Origin: Thermoplasmatales archaeon
GTDB taxonomy: Archaea > Thermoplasmatota > E2 > DHVEG-1
Length of the DNA stretch: 12,196 nucleotides
Direction: 5' to 3'
Assembly: GCA_023140035.1 (NCBI GenBank)
Contig: JAGLML010000019.1
Coordinates: forward strand, 1-12,196
In this document: positions 1 to 6,041 of the stretch, one piece after another
Position numbering within the stretch: the stretch's first letter is position 1
Layout: each line of letters starts with the position of its first letter
Position numbers and translations under genes: made by a program
The notes under the pieces: generated by a model
Database searches by the model: none
What the model was told of the DNA's origin: nothing
What the model saw: only the letters and a program-made list of their open reading frames with translations

Positions 1-60
1 TCTTTTTTGCTTGCCAATTAAATCAGACCTGTAAAACTCTATTAATCCAGTCTACAACAA

Positions 61-78
61 AAAGGAGGGATCTCCTTT
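61..78. terminator. Short perfect hairpin, possible terminator
   Basis: AAAGGAG and CTCCTTT form a 7-bp perfect stem around a 4-nt GGAT loop, with A-rich sequence on the left and TTTATATAA on the right. It lies downstream of the leftward gene pair 592-213. It could end that transcript or one entering from the left. Nothing else could be recognised in 1-212, and no open frame there looks real. Confidence 0.3.
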
Positions 79-212
79 ATATAACTATTCTTACACAGAT
101 TCTTCTGGCTAAAAACAAAATTGGCAGTAATATTATTGTACTGATTTCATTTCCACAATTATCATAAGGAATTAAAAAAGAAAATGCGTTAGAGGGTTAT
201 TTCTGACGTGAT

Positions 213-413
213 TTAAAACTCATTCCGAATCCATAGTACAGCAGTTGCAATACACGACAATACAAACACCACAAACATAAGAATGACAAACACTATTGGA
301 ATCCATATCTCAGTTATACCAATTGAATCAAAATATAGGTATATACAGACTGCTTGAAGAACTGTTATTGCTGTAACAACTTCTCTAATACGATTTAACA
401 TTTTTGTTGCCAT
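213..413 (-). CDS. Small two-helix membrane protein, unknown function
   Basis: This 66-residue protein has two hydrophobic stretches, roughly residues 12-33 and 36-61, separated by a short SIGITE loop. The N-terminus is basic (MATKMLNRIRE) and the C-terminus ends in WIRNEF. It is probably a small double-spanning membrane protein with both ends on the cytoplasmic side. The start is supported by AAGGGTGA a few bases upstream of the ATG. It follows the RHH gene by 29 bases and is probably its operon partner. Small membrane proteins of this kind are common in archaeal viruses and plasmids, where they may be holin-like, toxin-like or envelope proteins. Nothing here separates these options. Confidence 0.6.
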   Translation of the reverse strand: MATKMLNRIREVVTAITVLQAVCIYLYFDSIGITEIWIPIVFVILMFVVFVLSCIATAVLWIRNEF

Positions 414-442
414 TTTTTCACCCTTTTAAAAATCTTTTATTC

Positions 443-592
443 CTATTTAATACTGTCTTTATTTTCAAGATAGTATTCCATCATTACTATAACCTGTTGA
501 CTTATGGATCTCCGTTCTTTCTTAGCAGCATCCCTTAGCTTCTTTTGATTTTCCTTATCTATTGACAAGGTTATGTTTGGCATCTTATTCAT
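443..592 (-). CDS. Small ribbon-helix-helix (CopG/Arc-type) protein
   Basis: This 49-residue frame reads MNKMPNITLSIDKENQKK and onward. A short beta strand (NITLSID, residues 6-12), a helix (KENQKKLRDAAKKE), a turn at RRSIS and a second helix (QQVIVMMEYYLENK) match the RHH fold, in which dimers insert the strand into the DNA major groove. It probably represses its own operon with the membrane protein behind it. A TATA-like TTATATAG lies about 20 bases upstream of the ATG with only a weak Shine-Dalgarno (GTGATT), so the transcript may be nearly leaderless. A second in-frame ATG at codon 4 is an alternative start. RHH antitoxins have this size too, but no clear toxin partner is present. Confidence 0.72.
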   Translation of the reverse strand: MNKMPNITLSIDKENQKKLRDAAKKERRSISQQVIVMMEYYLENKDSIK

Positions 593-708
593 AATCAATC
601 ACATACTATATAATGTTATTACGTATATTTATGTGTTTCTCACATACTTTTAAATATTACCTTTCACATGTACTTTTGCTATCCAAATTGGAATAGCCGG
701 AGGAAAAA
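593..708. promoter_or_regulatory. Divergent promoter region
   Basis: This intergenic stretch separates the leftward RHH gene from the rightward three-gene operon. A leftward TATA-like element (TTATATAG on the minus strand, about 608-615) and a rightward one (CTTTTAAATATTA, about 648-660) are visible. GGAGG at about 700 serves the gene starting at 709. The RHH protein is the natural candidate regulator of both directions. Confidence 0.5.
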
Positions 709-996
709 ATGAAAGAAAGGCAAGAAGAAGAAACAATAAATATTGAGGGAGTAAAAGAGGCTGAAGAAGACAACAGACCAGTTGTATTCAGTGAAGAGGA
801 GGGTTGCAACTACAGAGGGGACGTAATAACGATTAATGTAGCTCCTGAAGTAGTTTTAAAAGATGAAATAGGGCAACATCTCGATGACTACTGGGCTGAT
901 ACAGTCATAAGCTCTATGGGACATAAATGGTTTCAAATACGAAAAGAAGGAAACAAGATCATCATAGAACCTGTTGAGGTAATACCTATCGAATAA
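709..996 (+). CDS. Acidic hypothetical protein, 95 aa
   Basis: I do not recognise this protein. The first 30 or so residues are strongly acidic and probably disordered (KERQEEE, VKEAEEDNR, SEEEG). Residues 35-95 look like a small folded domain with alternating beta strands (DVITINVAPEVVL, KWFQIRKEGNKIIIEPVEV). The start is well supported by GGAGG five bases upstream of the ATG. It is the first gene of a rightward operon with the two small genes that follow after 13 and 14 bases. High acidity and the operon position would fit a small accessory or DNA-mimic protein, but that is only a guess. Confidence 0.65.
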   Translation: MKERQEEETINIEGVKEAEEDNRPVVFSEEEGCNYRGDVITINVAPEVVLKDEIGQHLDDYWADTVISSMGHKWFQIRKEGNKIIIEPVEVIPIE

Positions 997-1009
997 AGAG
1001 GTCTGAAAC

Positions 1010-1189
1010 ATGGATAAAAAAGATATAGATACGATGCTAATGTTTATGTATAACAGATGTTTGCGATGTGAATACAAGGACAAATGCCCGAAGAAAGCAA
1101 AGAATATCGAGGAACTAGAAACTGCAATGCAATTTCTTAAAAACAAAGAACTGAAAGAACTATCAGAAGCATCAGGGATTAAAATTTAA
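1010..1189 (+). CDS. Small cysteine-containing protein, 59 aa
   Basis: This 59-residue frame has a cysteine cluster CLRCEYKDKC at residues 17-26 (C-x2-C-x5-C), which may bind a metal together with another ligand. A lysine-rich stretch (PKKAKN) and a helical C-terminal half (IEELETAMQFLKNKELKELSE, given here as a run of about 20) follow. It starts 13 bases after the upstream stop and is preceded by AAAGAGGTCTGAAACATG, a clear Shine-Dalgarno. Function unknown. With only three cysteines it is not a classical zinc ribbon. Confidence 0.62.
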   Translation: MDKKDIDTMLMFMYNRCLRCEYKDKCPKKAKNIEELETAMQFLKNKELKELSEASGIKI

Positions 1190-1203
1190 AGAGGTTTTGA
1201 AAC

Positions 1204-1335
1204 ATGATTACTGAAATGGGAATACCAAAAGAACTTATAGAAAAATTCGGCATTGAAACAAAGAAAGAATACAAAGTAAAAAGAACCGTTGAAGATACTT
1301 ACATTTTCAAGGTACAAGACAATCCGGTAAAATAA
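1204..1335 (+). CDS. Small hypothetical protein, 43 aa
   Basis: This 43-residue frame begins MITEMGIPKELIEKFG and ends FKVQDNPVK. The pattern is a short helix followed by two possible beta strands (KKEYKVKRTV, DTYIFKVQD), like a small beta-hairpin or SH3/AbrB-size protein. I do not recognise a family. Support comes from the leader AAAGAGGTTTTGAAACATG, almost identical to the leader of the preceding gene, and from the 14-base spacing within the operon. A C/T-rich terminator follows directly. The frame is short, so confidence is moderate. Confidence 0.55.
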   Translation: MITEMGIPKELIEKFGIETKKEYKVKRTVEDTYIFKVQDNPVK

Positions 1336-1339
1336 ACCG

Positions 1340-1381
1340 TTACTCCCCCCCTCTCCCCTTTCTCTTTTTTATTTTTTATTT
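1340..1381 (+). terminator. Pyrimidine-rich transcription terminator
   Basis: Directly after the stop codon of the last gene of the operon is a C-rich run (seven Cs, 1344-1350), then CTCCCCTTTCTC, then two T-rich runs (TTTTTT and ATTTTTTATTT). Runs of Ts on the non-template strand are the usual archaeal termination signal. No hairpin is needed or seen. Confidence 0.6.
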
Positions 1382-1384
1382 GAT

Positions 1385-1490
1385 GTTACTCTCTCTCTAG
1401 GTGTGAAAGCAAATTAAAACGAACAAAATAGAAGATTGATAGATTAGATTGTTATAAATTATGTTCGTTTTATTGTTCGGTTTTGTTCGC
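1385..1490. repeat. GTTCG word cluster and first inverted CT box
   Basis: TTACTCTCTCTCTAGGTGTG (1387-1406) is the leftmost box of the array and faces the minus strand. It is followed by ACGAACA at about 1419 and, on the plus strand, three direct copies of TGTTCG starting at 1462, 1474 and 1484. The first word is inverted relative to the other three, so the set makes an interrupted dyad. It resembles an iteron cluster and may be a degenerate member of the ordered array to its right. Confidence 0.55.
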
Positions 1491-1528
1491 TTTTCTAGTA
1501 TATTGTATTCTACATCTATCACTACAAA

Positions 1529-2235
1529 ATTTTGCATCTGGTTAAGATATAATTTTGTATTTTTGGCATTTTAAAATCTCAAAAGATTCGTGAGAAGAGA
1601 GTATATCAACACTAGAAAATAATTTTATTCAAAACAGTATTTCATTAACTTCCGGCTAATAATAGATATAACTTCCGAGTTTTCCGACTTTTTGTTTTCA
1701 TAAAGAAAGGAGAGTGAAAGAGACATACAAAGAATATTGAATTAAGTTATCATTTTAATTCGGGTGTCGCTCTCGTTATGATTCGGGTATTTCGGGTGTT
1801 CTTATTTAAAAAAACTGTGAGAGAGAGAGTATCAATAATGGATATTGAAAATGGAATTTTTGATGCTTGAGGTACATTCTCCTTATAACTTGAGATTTGT
1901 GAGATATTTTATTTCAATTGATACTGAGAGAGAGGTAACTTAATATCGAGCTATCATTTTAATTTGGGTGTAGTTCTTGTTATACTTTGGGTATTTTGGG
2001 TGTTCTTATTTAAAAAAACTGTGAGAGAGAGAGAGTATAGAAATATGGAAGACAAAATGGGATTTCATTAATAGTCGGTTGATATTAGATATAAAAGTCG
2101 GAATAGTCGACTTTTTAAATTCAAAAGATACGAGAGTGAGAGTATATTAGTTGAATAAATTTGGCAGTTGTTTTAGATAGAATTGTGCGATTTGTGCAGT
2201 TTTTATTTAAAAAAAACTGTGAGAGAGAGAGATAC
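1529..2235 (+). repeat. Seven-unit array with unit-specific 9-bp word triplets and GAGA boxes
   Basis: Each unit of about 90-120 bp has word 1, a 14-bp spacer often ending in -ATA-, then words 2 and 3 back to back, an A/T-rich stretch and a GAGAGAG box. Word 1 starts are 1529, 1650, 1759, 1866, 1963, 2072 and 2160; words 2 and 3 follow at exactly +23 and +32 each time. Boxes start at 1592, 1710, 1819, 1926, 2023, 2132 and 2221, which is 28 bp after word 3 in five units, 29 in the last and 31 in the first. The words are unit-specific: TTTTGCAT-like, TTCCGR, TTCGGGTGT, CTTGAGR, TTTGGGTGT, AGTCGR and TTGTGCAGT-like. Units 3, 5 and 7 share a scaffold (TTATTTAAAAAAACTGTGAG), as do 2, 4 and 6, so a unit pair of about 200-215 bp has itself been duplicated. 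The role is unknown: origin, centromere-like site or promoter/operator array. Confidence 0.8.
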
Positions 2236-2352
2236 AATGAATATAAAAATTGGAAACTACTCACACCTTCTTTTTTGAGATCCTACACAAACATATACAA
2301 TTATAAGACATACGACTCCCTTTTAAACTATGCCAATAAATTAGTTAGTTAT
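2236..2352. other. Junction between oppositely oriented box arrays
   Basis: No gene and no GAGA box is seen here. It contains a CTCACACCTTC segment at about 2260, a complement of the GGTGTGA motif that flanks boxes at 1400 and 2528, and ends with TTAGTTAGTTA (2341-2351), a word that recurs near 2541 and 2649. Box orientation switches across this stretch, so it is the rough centre of symmetry of the whole locus. Confidence 0.4.
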
Positions 2353-2789
2353 CGCCTCTCTCTTAAGCCGATTGCATAAATAAAACAATTGGGGAGAAAC
2401 GGAACATCTCTATCTTATAAATCTAGATATAAAACGAAACATAATAAAACATTAGCAACAGAAAGAAACTCAGATGATCGGTATAATAAAAATCTATACA
2501 ATACTGTTTGAGTTATACTCTCTCTTCGGTGTGAATGGATTAGTTAGTTAGGTGTGATCTATAGCACAATACAACAAGATATCAAAGAAAGAAGAAGAAA
2601 AATATTCACAATAAGTTTCCCTCTCTCTTATACCGATATATCAAAATGTTAGTTACTCTCTCACTTTGGGTGTTAGGGTTTTTAAAACGGTGAAAAACGA
2701 GAAATTTACAGATATACACACACCTTATTTCTTCACCTTTTTATTCGCCTTTTAGTGTAACTTAGCGTTATCGTCTCTCCTTACAGACT
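2353..2789 (-). repeat. Opposite-orientation CTCTCTC boxes
   Basis: Five boxes read as GAGAGAG on the minus strand: about 2355-2364, 2518-2526, 2620-2628, 2656-2663 and 2773-2780. Most are preceded on the plus strand by GTTA or GTTAT, the complement of the TAAC/TAT that follows several plus-strand boxes. They are less regular than the plus array. One pair keeps its 23-bp spacing: TTCGGTGTGA at 2525 and TTAGGTGTGA at 2548. TTCACC/TTCGCC words at 2733 and 2745, CACACC at 2719 and an inverted GGTGA at 2690 mirror the GTTCG cluster at the other end. Confidence 0.6.
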
Positions 2790-2930
2790 AAATTCAAAAA
2801 TGTGGCATTTAAGACCGGAATACACAAAAACATGAAATATCAAAATAAGAAACTGAGTAACACAGAATTATAAATCGTAACACATAATGTTAAAAGTATG
2901 AAAGTATCAACTTGGAAAAACGAAAGTAAA
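2790..2930. other. Non-coding, A/T-rich stretch after the long operon
   Basis: This lies between the last box and the stop codon of the coiled-coil gene. I see no gene. Read on the minus strand it contains several short T runs downstream of the stop at 2931 that could end the long leftward transcript, but no distinct terminator stands out. Confidence 0.3.
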
Positions 2931-3791
2931 TCAATTCTCATATTGCTCGTTTTTTTGCTGATGCTGAGATACAGCCATTTCGTATAGTTTTTCTCCAAGA
3001 ATAAGCCTGGCGATCCTGTCAACATCTGTAGCTATGCCCTGAAGACTATCGTCGTCATTATCGGTATTAAGCTGATAGCTCCCTTTGAATTGCGGTTCTT
3101 TTAAAATTCCTTTTCTTACAAGTTTATACAGATGTAACCGAACTGTTGTTTTATCCATATACATGAATCGCTCTATGATCGTTTTCTGCCGGATCTCCTG
3201 GTTTGGTTTTTCCATAAAAAGCTTAATGATAGCTATATCCTTCTGGAGACTTTGATATGTCCCCCACCTGTTGAAGATGTCTTTAATGTCCTCATGCTCT
3301 CCTGTTGATTTACTTAGTTTTTTATTGGATGCTTGGAGAGACTTCTTATCATTCTTTAAACCTTGATTGTTTTTCTGTAGAACCTGGTTGTCATTCTTTA
3401 AACCCTGTATCTGTTTAGTAAGTTCCTGTATTTGAGACAGTTGTTTATCCCCTTGTACCTTCAGTTTACTTATCTCTGATTTGTACTGATCGAGTTGACC
3501 TTGGTATTCAGAAGATGGCTTTTTGTCCTTCAATGCTGTAGTTAACTGCTCTTTGAGACTATCTCTCTCTGTAATCACTATTTGCATAGCGGTTTGTTTT
3601 TCTTTTAATTGAGTATTCTCTTCTTTCAAACTTGTAATAAGTTTGCTGTTTTCTACCGCTTTACTCAAATCATTATATAATTTATCGTCATGGACCGTAA
3701 CTTCATTGCCGGATACAAATATATAATCTCCAAGGGGTTTAAATGTTTCAAGATTATCAATAGTCAGCTTTTTCATCTTATATGTAGGCAT
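2931..3791 (-). CDS. Coiled-coil protein with C-terminal winged helix
   Basis: This 286-residue protein has three parts. Residues 1-40 form a small N-terminal segment (LTIDNLETFKPLGDYIFVSG). Residues 40-165 are a long Glu/Lys/Gln-rich coiled coil with a 14-residue internal repeat (QGLKND at 129 and 143, two heptads apart). Residues 180-242 look like a winged helix-turn-helix: the helix QKTIIERFMYM, the recognition helix DKTTVRLHLYKLVRKGIL and a wing ending FKGSYQL. A DNA-binding homo-oligomer is likely. The ATG follows the TGA of the upstream gene directly, with GGAG as ribosome-binding site. It is the last gene of a nine-gene operon and is encoded directly beside the repeat array, so partition or array-binding is a reasonable guess. 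A transcription regulator is the alternative. Confidence 0.78.
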   Translation of the reverse strand: MPTYKMKKLTIDNLETFKPLGDYIFVSGNEVTVHDDKLYNDLSKAVENSKLITSLKEENTQLKEKQTAMQIVITERDSLKEQLTTALKDKKPSSEYQGQLDQYKSEISKLKVQGDKQLSQIQELTKQIQGLKNDNQVLQKNNQGLKNDKKSLQASNKKLSKSTGEHEDIKDIFNRWGTYQSLQKDIAIIKLFMEKPNQEIRQKTIIERFMYMDKTTVRLHLYKLVRKGILKEPQFKGSYQLNTDNDDDSLQGIATDVDRIARLILGEKLYEMAVSQHQQKNEQYEN

Positions 3792-4019
3792 TCATATCTT
3801 CTCCTTAAATTCAGACCGCCATCTCTTAAGCGCCTGTTCCATACTGATACCCTTCTCTTCAAGCAAAGAATCAATCTGGGATTTAACATTTTCATAAGTA
3901 TCCATCGATGGATTTGTTTGTTCTTTGCTTGTAAACCTTCCTGTCTTCAAATCTCTTAAAGTTATAGAAGTATGCCCACGGACAAAACGACCACGGGAAT
4001 CACGGATTTGATCTTCCAT
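3792..4019 (-). CDS. Small GRFxxGH-motif protein, 75 aa
   Basis: The N-terminus carries RDSRGRFVRGHT (residues 6-17), a motif often found at the start of small phage and archaeal-virus proteins, and a second, partial copy, DLKTGRFTSKE, at about 23-33. The rest is helical (MDTYENVKSQIDSLLEEKG, then ALKRWRSEFKEKI). It is basic at the front and probably binds nucleic acid. Start and stop are tightly coupled to its neighbours: TAATG with the gene upstream and TGA-ATG with the coiled-coil gene downstream. A relative of the motif is in the 40-residue protein at 5181-5303. The exact function is not known. Confidence 0.65.
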   Translation of the reverse strand: MEDQIRDSRGRFVRGHTSITLRDLKTGRFTSKEQTNPSMDTYENVKSQIDSLLEEKGISMEQALKRWRSEFKEKI

Positions 4020-4381
4020 TAAGTATCACACTCCTCACAAACAAAACAACTTATCATATCGAAATAAATAAGAGGCTTATACTGTCGCTCCCGTTTACAA
4101 CAAAGAATCGAGACATTAAATCCTATCATGGATTGCAGGTAATCCCGATCAAAACGAGAAAACAGATACATTGAATTGTCAATCCGGATATTCCAATATG
4201 ATTCATTCTTCTCAAAACCCATCAAAGTTCCTGTTATCTCTATTGGATCATTGCAAGAAACATCTGTTAAAAAAAACCACCAACAAACAAAAATCATTAC
4301 TATAATTATCAATGCAAATATGATTAGGGTTTTGAAGGGTATTCCTTGAGCATCGTTATTTTTTATGATTTCTTTTAACAT
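4019..4381 (-). CDS. Single-pass membrane protein, 120 aa
   Basis: Residues 17-38 (FKTLIIFALIIIVMIFVCWW) form one strong membrane helix after a short cytoplasm-type N-terminus. Residues 42-120 look beta-rich (IEITGTLMGFEKNESYWNIR, SMYLFSRFD, FNVSILCCKRE), like a small OB- or SH3-type domain outside the membrane, and contain several cysteines, including a C-terminal CFVCEECDT. I do not recognise a family. GGAGTGA lies ahead of the ATG. It overlaps the next gene by one base (TAATG) and follows the 54-residue zinc ribbon after six bases, so it belongs to the long operon. Confidence 0.62.
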   Translation of the reverse strand: MLKEIIKNNDAQGIPFKTLIIFALIIIVMIFVCWWFFLTDVSCNDPIEITGTLMGFEKNESYWNIRIDNSMYLFSRFDRDYLQSMIGFNVSILCCKRERQYKPLIYFDMISCFVCEECDT

Positions 4382-4387
4382 ATTTTA

Positions 4388-4552
4388 TCACTCCATAGTT
4401 GACTTGGAAGGTGTGTTTTGATTAATCTTATACATCCAGGGGTAAAACCAAAAAAGACTTTTACAAAATGGGCAACGTTTCGGCCTTCTCTTATCAGTTC
4501 GGAAGATTCTGTTGCATCTATTACAAAATCTGATTTTTTTATTGCTTGACAT
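4388..4552 (-). CDS. Small zinc-ribbon protein, 54 aa
   Basis: This 54-residue frame has CNRC at residues 10-13 and CPFC at 27-30, a complete four-cysteine zinc ribbon with basic residues between the knuckles (RIFRTDKRRPKR). An aromatic segment SLFWFYPWMY follows. Nucleic-acid or protein binding is likely. The ATG overlaps the last 14 bases of the upstream gene and is preceded by GGGGTGA, an excellent ribosome-binding site, which argues strongly that it is translated. The fold is common, so no specific role can be given. Confidence 0.68.
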   Translation of the reverse strand: MSSNKKIRFCNRCNRIFRTDKRRPKRCPFCKSLFWFYPWMYKINQNTPSKSTME

Positions 4553-5180
4553 TTTTCACCCCATCAACTACATTATGACCCATAAGATGACCGCACTCCG
4601 GACATAGCATATCCGATAACGGCTTCATTTTACCTTTATTACGACCAGACCAAAAGAATCCTCTCACAATACGATTACGGGAATTACAATTTTGGCAAAG
4701 AATTATACTTTCGCCTTTTCGTGCTATGACATCTGACTTTGGCTTTAAGACTGGGGGTTTACTACCTACTTTCAGAGTTTTATCAGACCCCTCACGTAAT
4801 ACACATTCCTTGACGGTAATTAACGCATCATTCAGCTTACTTTTGATCTCATGGCGATATTCTTTGAATTTGGGATATTTTTCATAAACCAAATCCAAAG
4901 TAGGATAACGCCAGGCATAACGCCCAAAACCTTCATTACTTGCTATTACACGACGTTTGGGTAATGACAAATGTTTAATACTGCCGTCTTTCAATTTAAT
5001 ATCATGCTCTCTTGCTTCTCTAATACATATCTTATGAACTTCAAAACCTGAAAAGCAGTTATCGGACTTATTGAAATAAAGAGCAAAATTTCCCAGATCC
5101 TTTAATAGAACAATCCACAATTTCTCGCTTTTTTTACTAACTGGAATATTTTTTATTGTCTCTGTCAGTGTTTCATTCAT
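4539..5180 (-). CDS. Hypothetical protein with C-terminal zinc ribbon, 213 aa
   Basis: Residues 1-150 are a mixed alpha/beta domain I do not recognise, with several aromatic and basic stretches (KRRVIASNEGFGRYAWRYP, KYPKFKEYRHEIKSKLNDAL). Residues 161-199 form a zinc ribbon with CQNC and CPEC knuckles. Proteins of this build in archaeal mobile elements usually bind nucleic acid, which is inference here. The ATG directly follows the TAA of the 40-residue gene upstream, with GAGGAC as ribosome-binding site. It may be a two-part DNA-binding protein with its zinc ribbon at the end, next to another zinc ribbon encoded by the following gene. Confidence 0.66.
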   Translation of the reverse strand: MNETLTETIKNIPVSKKSEKLWIVLLKDLGNFALYFNKSDNCFSGFEVHKICIREAREHDIKLKDGSIKHLSLPKRRVIASNEGFGRYAWRYPTLDLVYEKYPKFKEYRHEIKSKLNDALITVKECVLREGSDKTLKVGSKPPVLKPKSDVIARKGESIILCQNCNSRNRIVRGFFWSGRNKGKMKPLSDMLCPECGHLMGHNVVDGVKNVKQ

Positions 5181-5303
5181 TTATTTGTCCTCTTTCTTTT
5201 GTTTTAACATTTTCTGCAATTTTCGTGTGTACTTTACATGTCTAGGGAATAGCGCAACATGGCCCGTTAGGAATTTGCCTTTGTTATCCCGTTGGTTTTT
5301 CAT
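5181..5303 (-). CDS. Very small GRFxxGH-like protein, 40 aa
   Basis: This 40-residue frame reads MKNQRDNKGKFLTGHVALFP and ends in a very basic helix (RKLQKMLKQKKEDK). RDNKGKFLTGH matches the RDSRGRFVRGH motif of the 75-residue protein at 3792-4019. GGAGG lies in the last codons of the upstream gene (TTTGGAGGCTAAATG), and its TAA abuts the next ATG, so both borders are typical of this operon. It probably binds nucleic acid through its many basic residues. Confidence 0.62.
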   Translation of the reverse strand: MKNQRDNKGKFLTGHVALFPRHVKYTRKLQKMLKQKKEDK

Positions 5304-6041
5304 TTAGCCTCCAAAATTTATTGTAGAAAAAACATCATTTATTGCAACTTCCAATTGTTCTTTACAATCATTAAAACCGTTAAAAATAGAGTTGAGATAA
5401 AAAATTGGAACTTTGATTTGTTTATGTTTTTTATCAAGCTGAGGTTGAATGTATGTATTCCAACATTCATGCTCTCCTTTCATTACTTTATGATATTTAT
5501 CTTCGACTATGGTTCTATAATAACCACGTAATTGAATCCATGAAATAGCTCGGTTACGTGCAGGAAATACTTCGTCAATTGTTTGTGCTTGATCTATTTC
5601 CTTTCTTGCATATTCCATTACAATTTCTTCTAGTTCAAAAGAAAGGAAATCATACAAACCATTGACTTCCTCCAATAACATTCCCATATTTTCTAAATTG
5701 GGTATTTCTTCCTTTGTTCTTTTTTTATCTGGTAGATACTCATTTACAATGGTTCGCCATGCAATTCTGTCACGTGTGACACTTTCTGGTAACTCTGGAT
5801 ATTTCCTTGCAAACTGGATACATCTATACAAATCTCTAGTATCAACATTGAGATCATTAGCGAGATTCTCTATCTTTTTACTGCCATAATCAGGTTTCTC
5901 GAATTTTAAGTCATCTTCAAGAATACGTTTACCTATAGCATGTTTTGTTTGGACTATCCCCTCAAATACAAGTTTCTTCAAATCAAATATTAATTCTTCA
6001 TACCAATTGCTTTTTACAGATATAGCCCTATTTTCTTTCAT
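5304..6041 (-). CDS. DUF1016-N-like protein, 245 aa
   Basis: Residues 11-105 look like the DUF1016 N-terminal (YhcG-type) domain: a leading helix, TKHAIGKRILEDD in place of the family's YWxIGxxI, then YGSKKIENLANDLN in place of YGxxLIxxLSxDL, LYRCIQFARKYPEL in place of NLxxMRxFY, and IAWRTIVNEYL at the position of the conserved LxWxHY. This domain is thought to bind DNA. The C-terminal 140 residues (YDFLSFELEEIVMEYARKEI, WNTYIQPQLDKKHK) are helical, and I see no PD-(D/E)XK nuclease motif of the kind found in full DUF1016 proteins. It may be a DNA-binding-only derivative. The ATG overlaps the TGA upstream (ATGA) behind a GGAGG site. The assignment rests on a motif pattern read by eye. Confidence 0.58.
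   Translation of the reverse strand: MKENRAISVKSNWYEELIFDLKKLVFEGIVQTKHAIGKRILEDDLKFEKPDYGSKKIENLANDLNVDTRDLYRCIQFARKYPELPESVTRDRIAWRTIVNEYLPDKKRTKEEIPNLENMGMLLEEVNGLYDFLSFELEEIVMEYARKEIDQAQTIDEVFPARNRAISWIQLRGYYRTIVEDKYHKVMKGEHECWNTYIQPQLDKKHKQIKVPIFYLNSIFNGFNDCKEQLEVAINDVFSTINFGG

Noticed and set aside
856..1146. Leftward open frame of 96 codons opposite the rightward operon
   Set aside because: It is a shadow of two well-supported small genes with good ribosome-binding sites and has no start signal of its own.
2161..2379. Open frame of 72 codons with a TTG start
   Set aside because: It lies across the last array unit, its first codons are word 1 of that unit, and it has no ribosome-binding site.
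1340..2800. CRISPR array
   Set aside because: The repeated parts are short and degenerate, the words vary in concert within a unit, and there are no constant repeats of 23-40 bp separated by unique spacers, nor cas genes.
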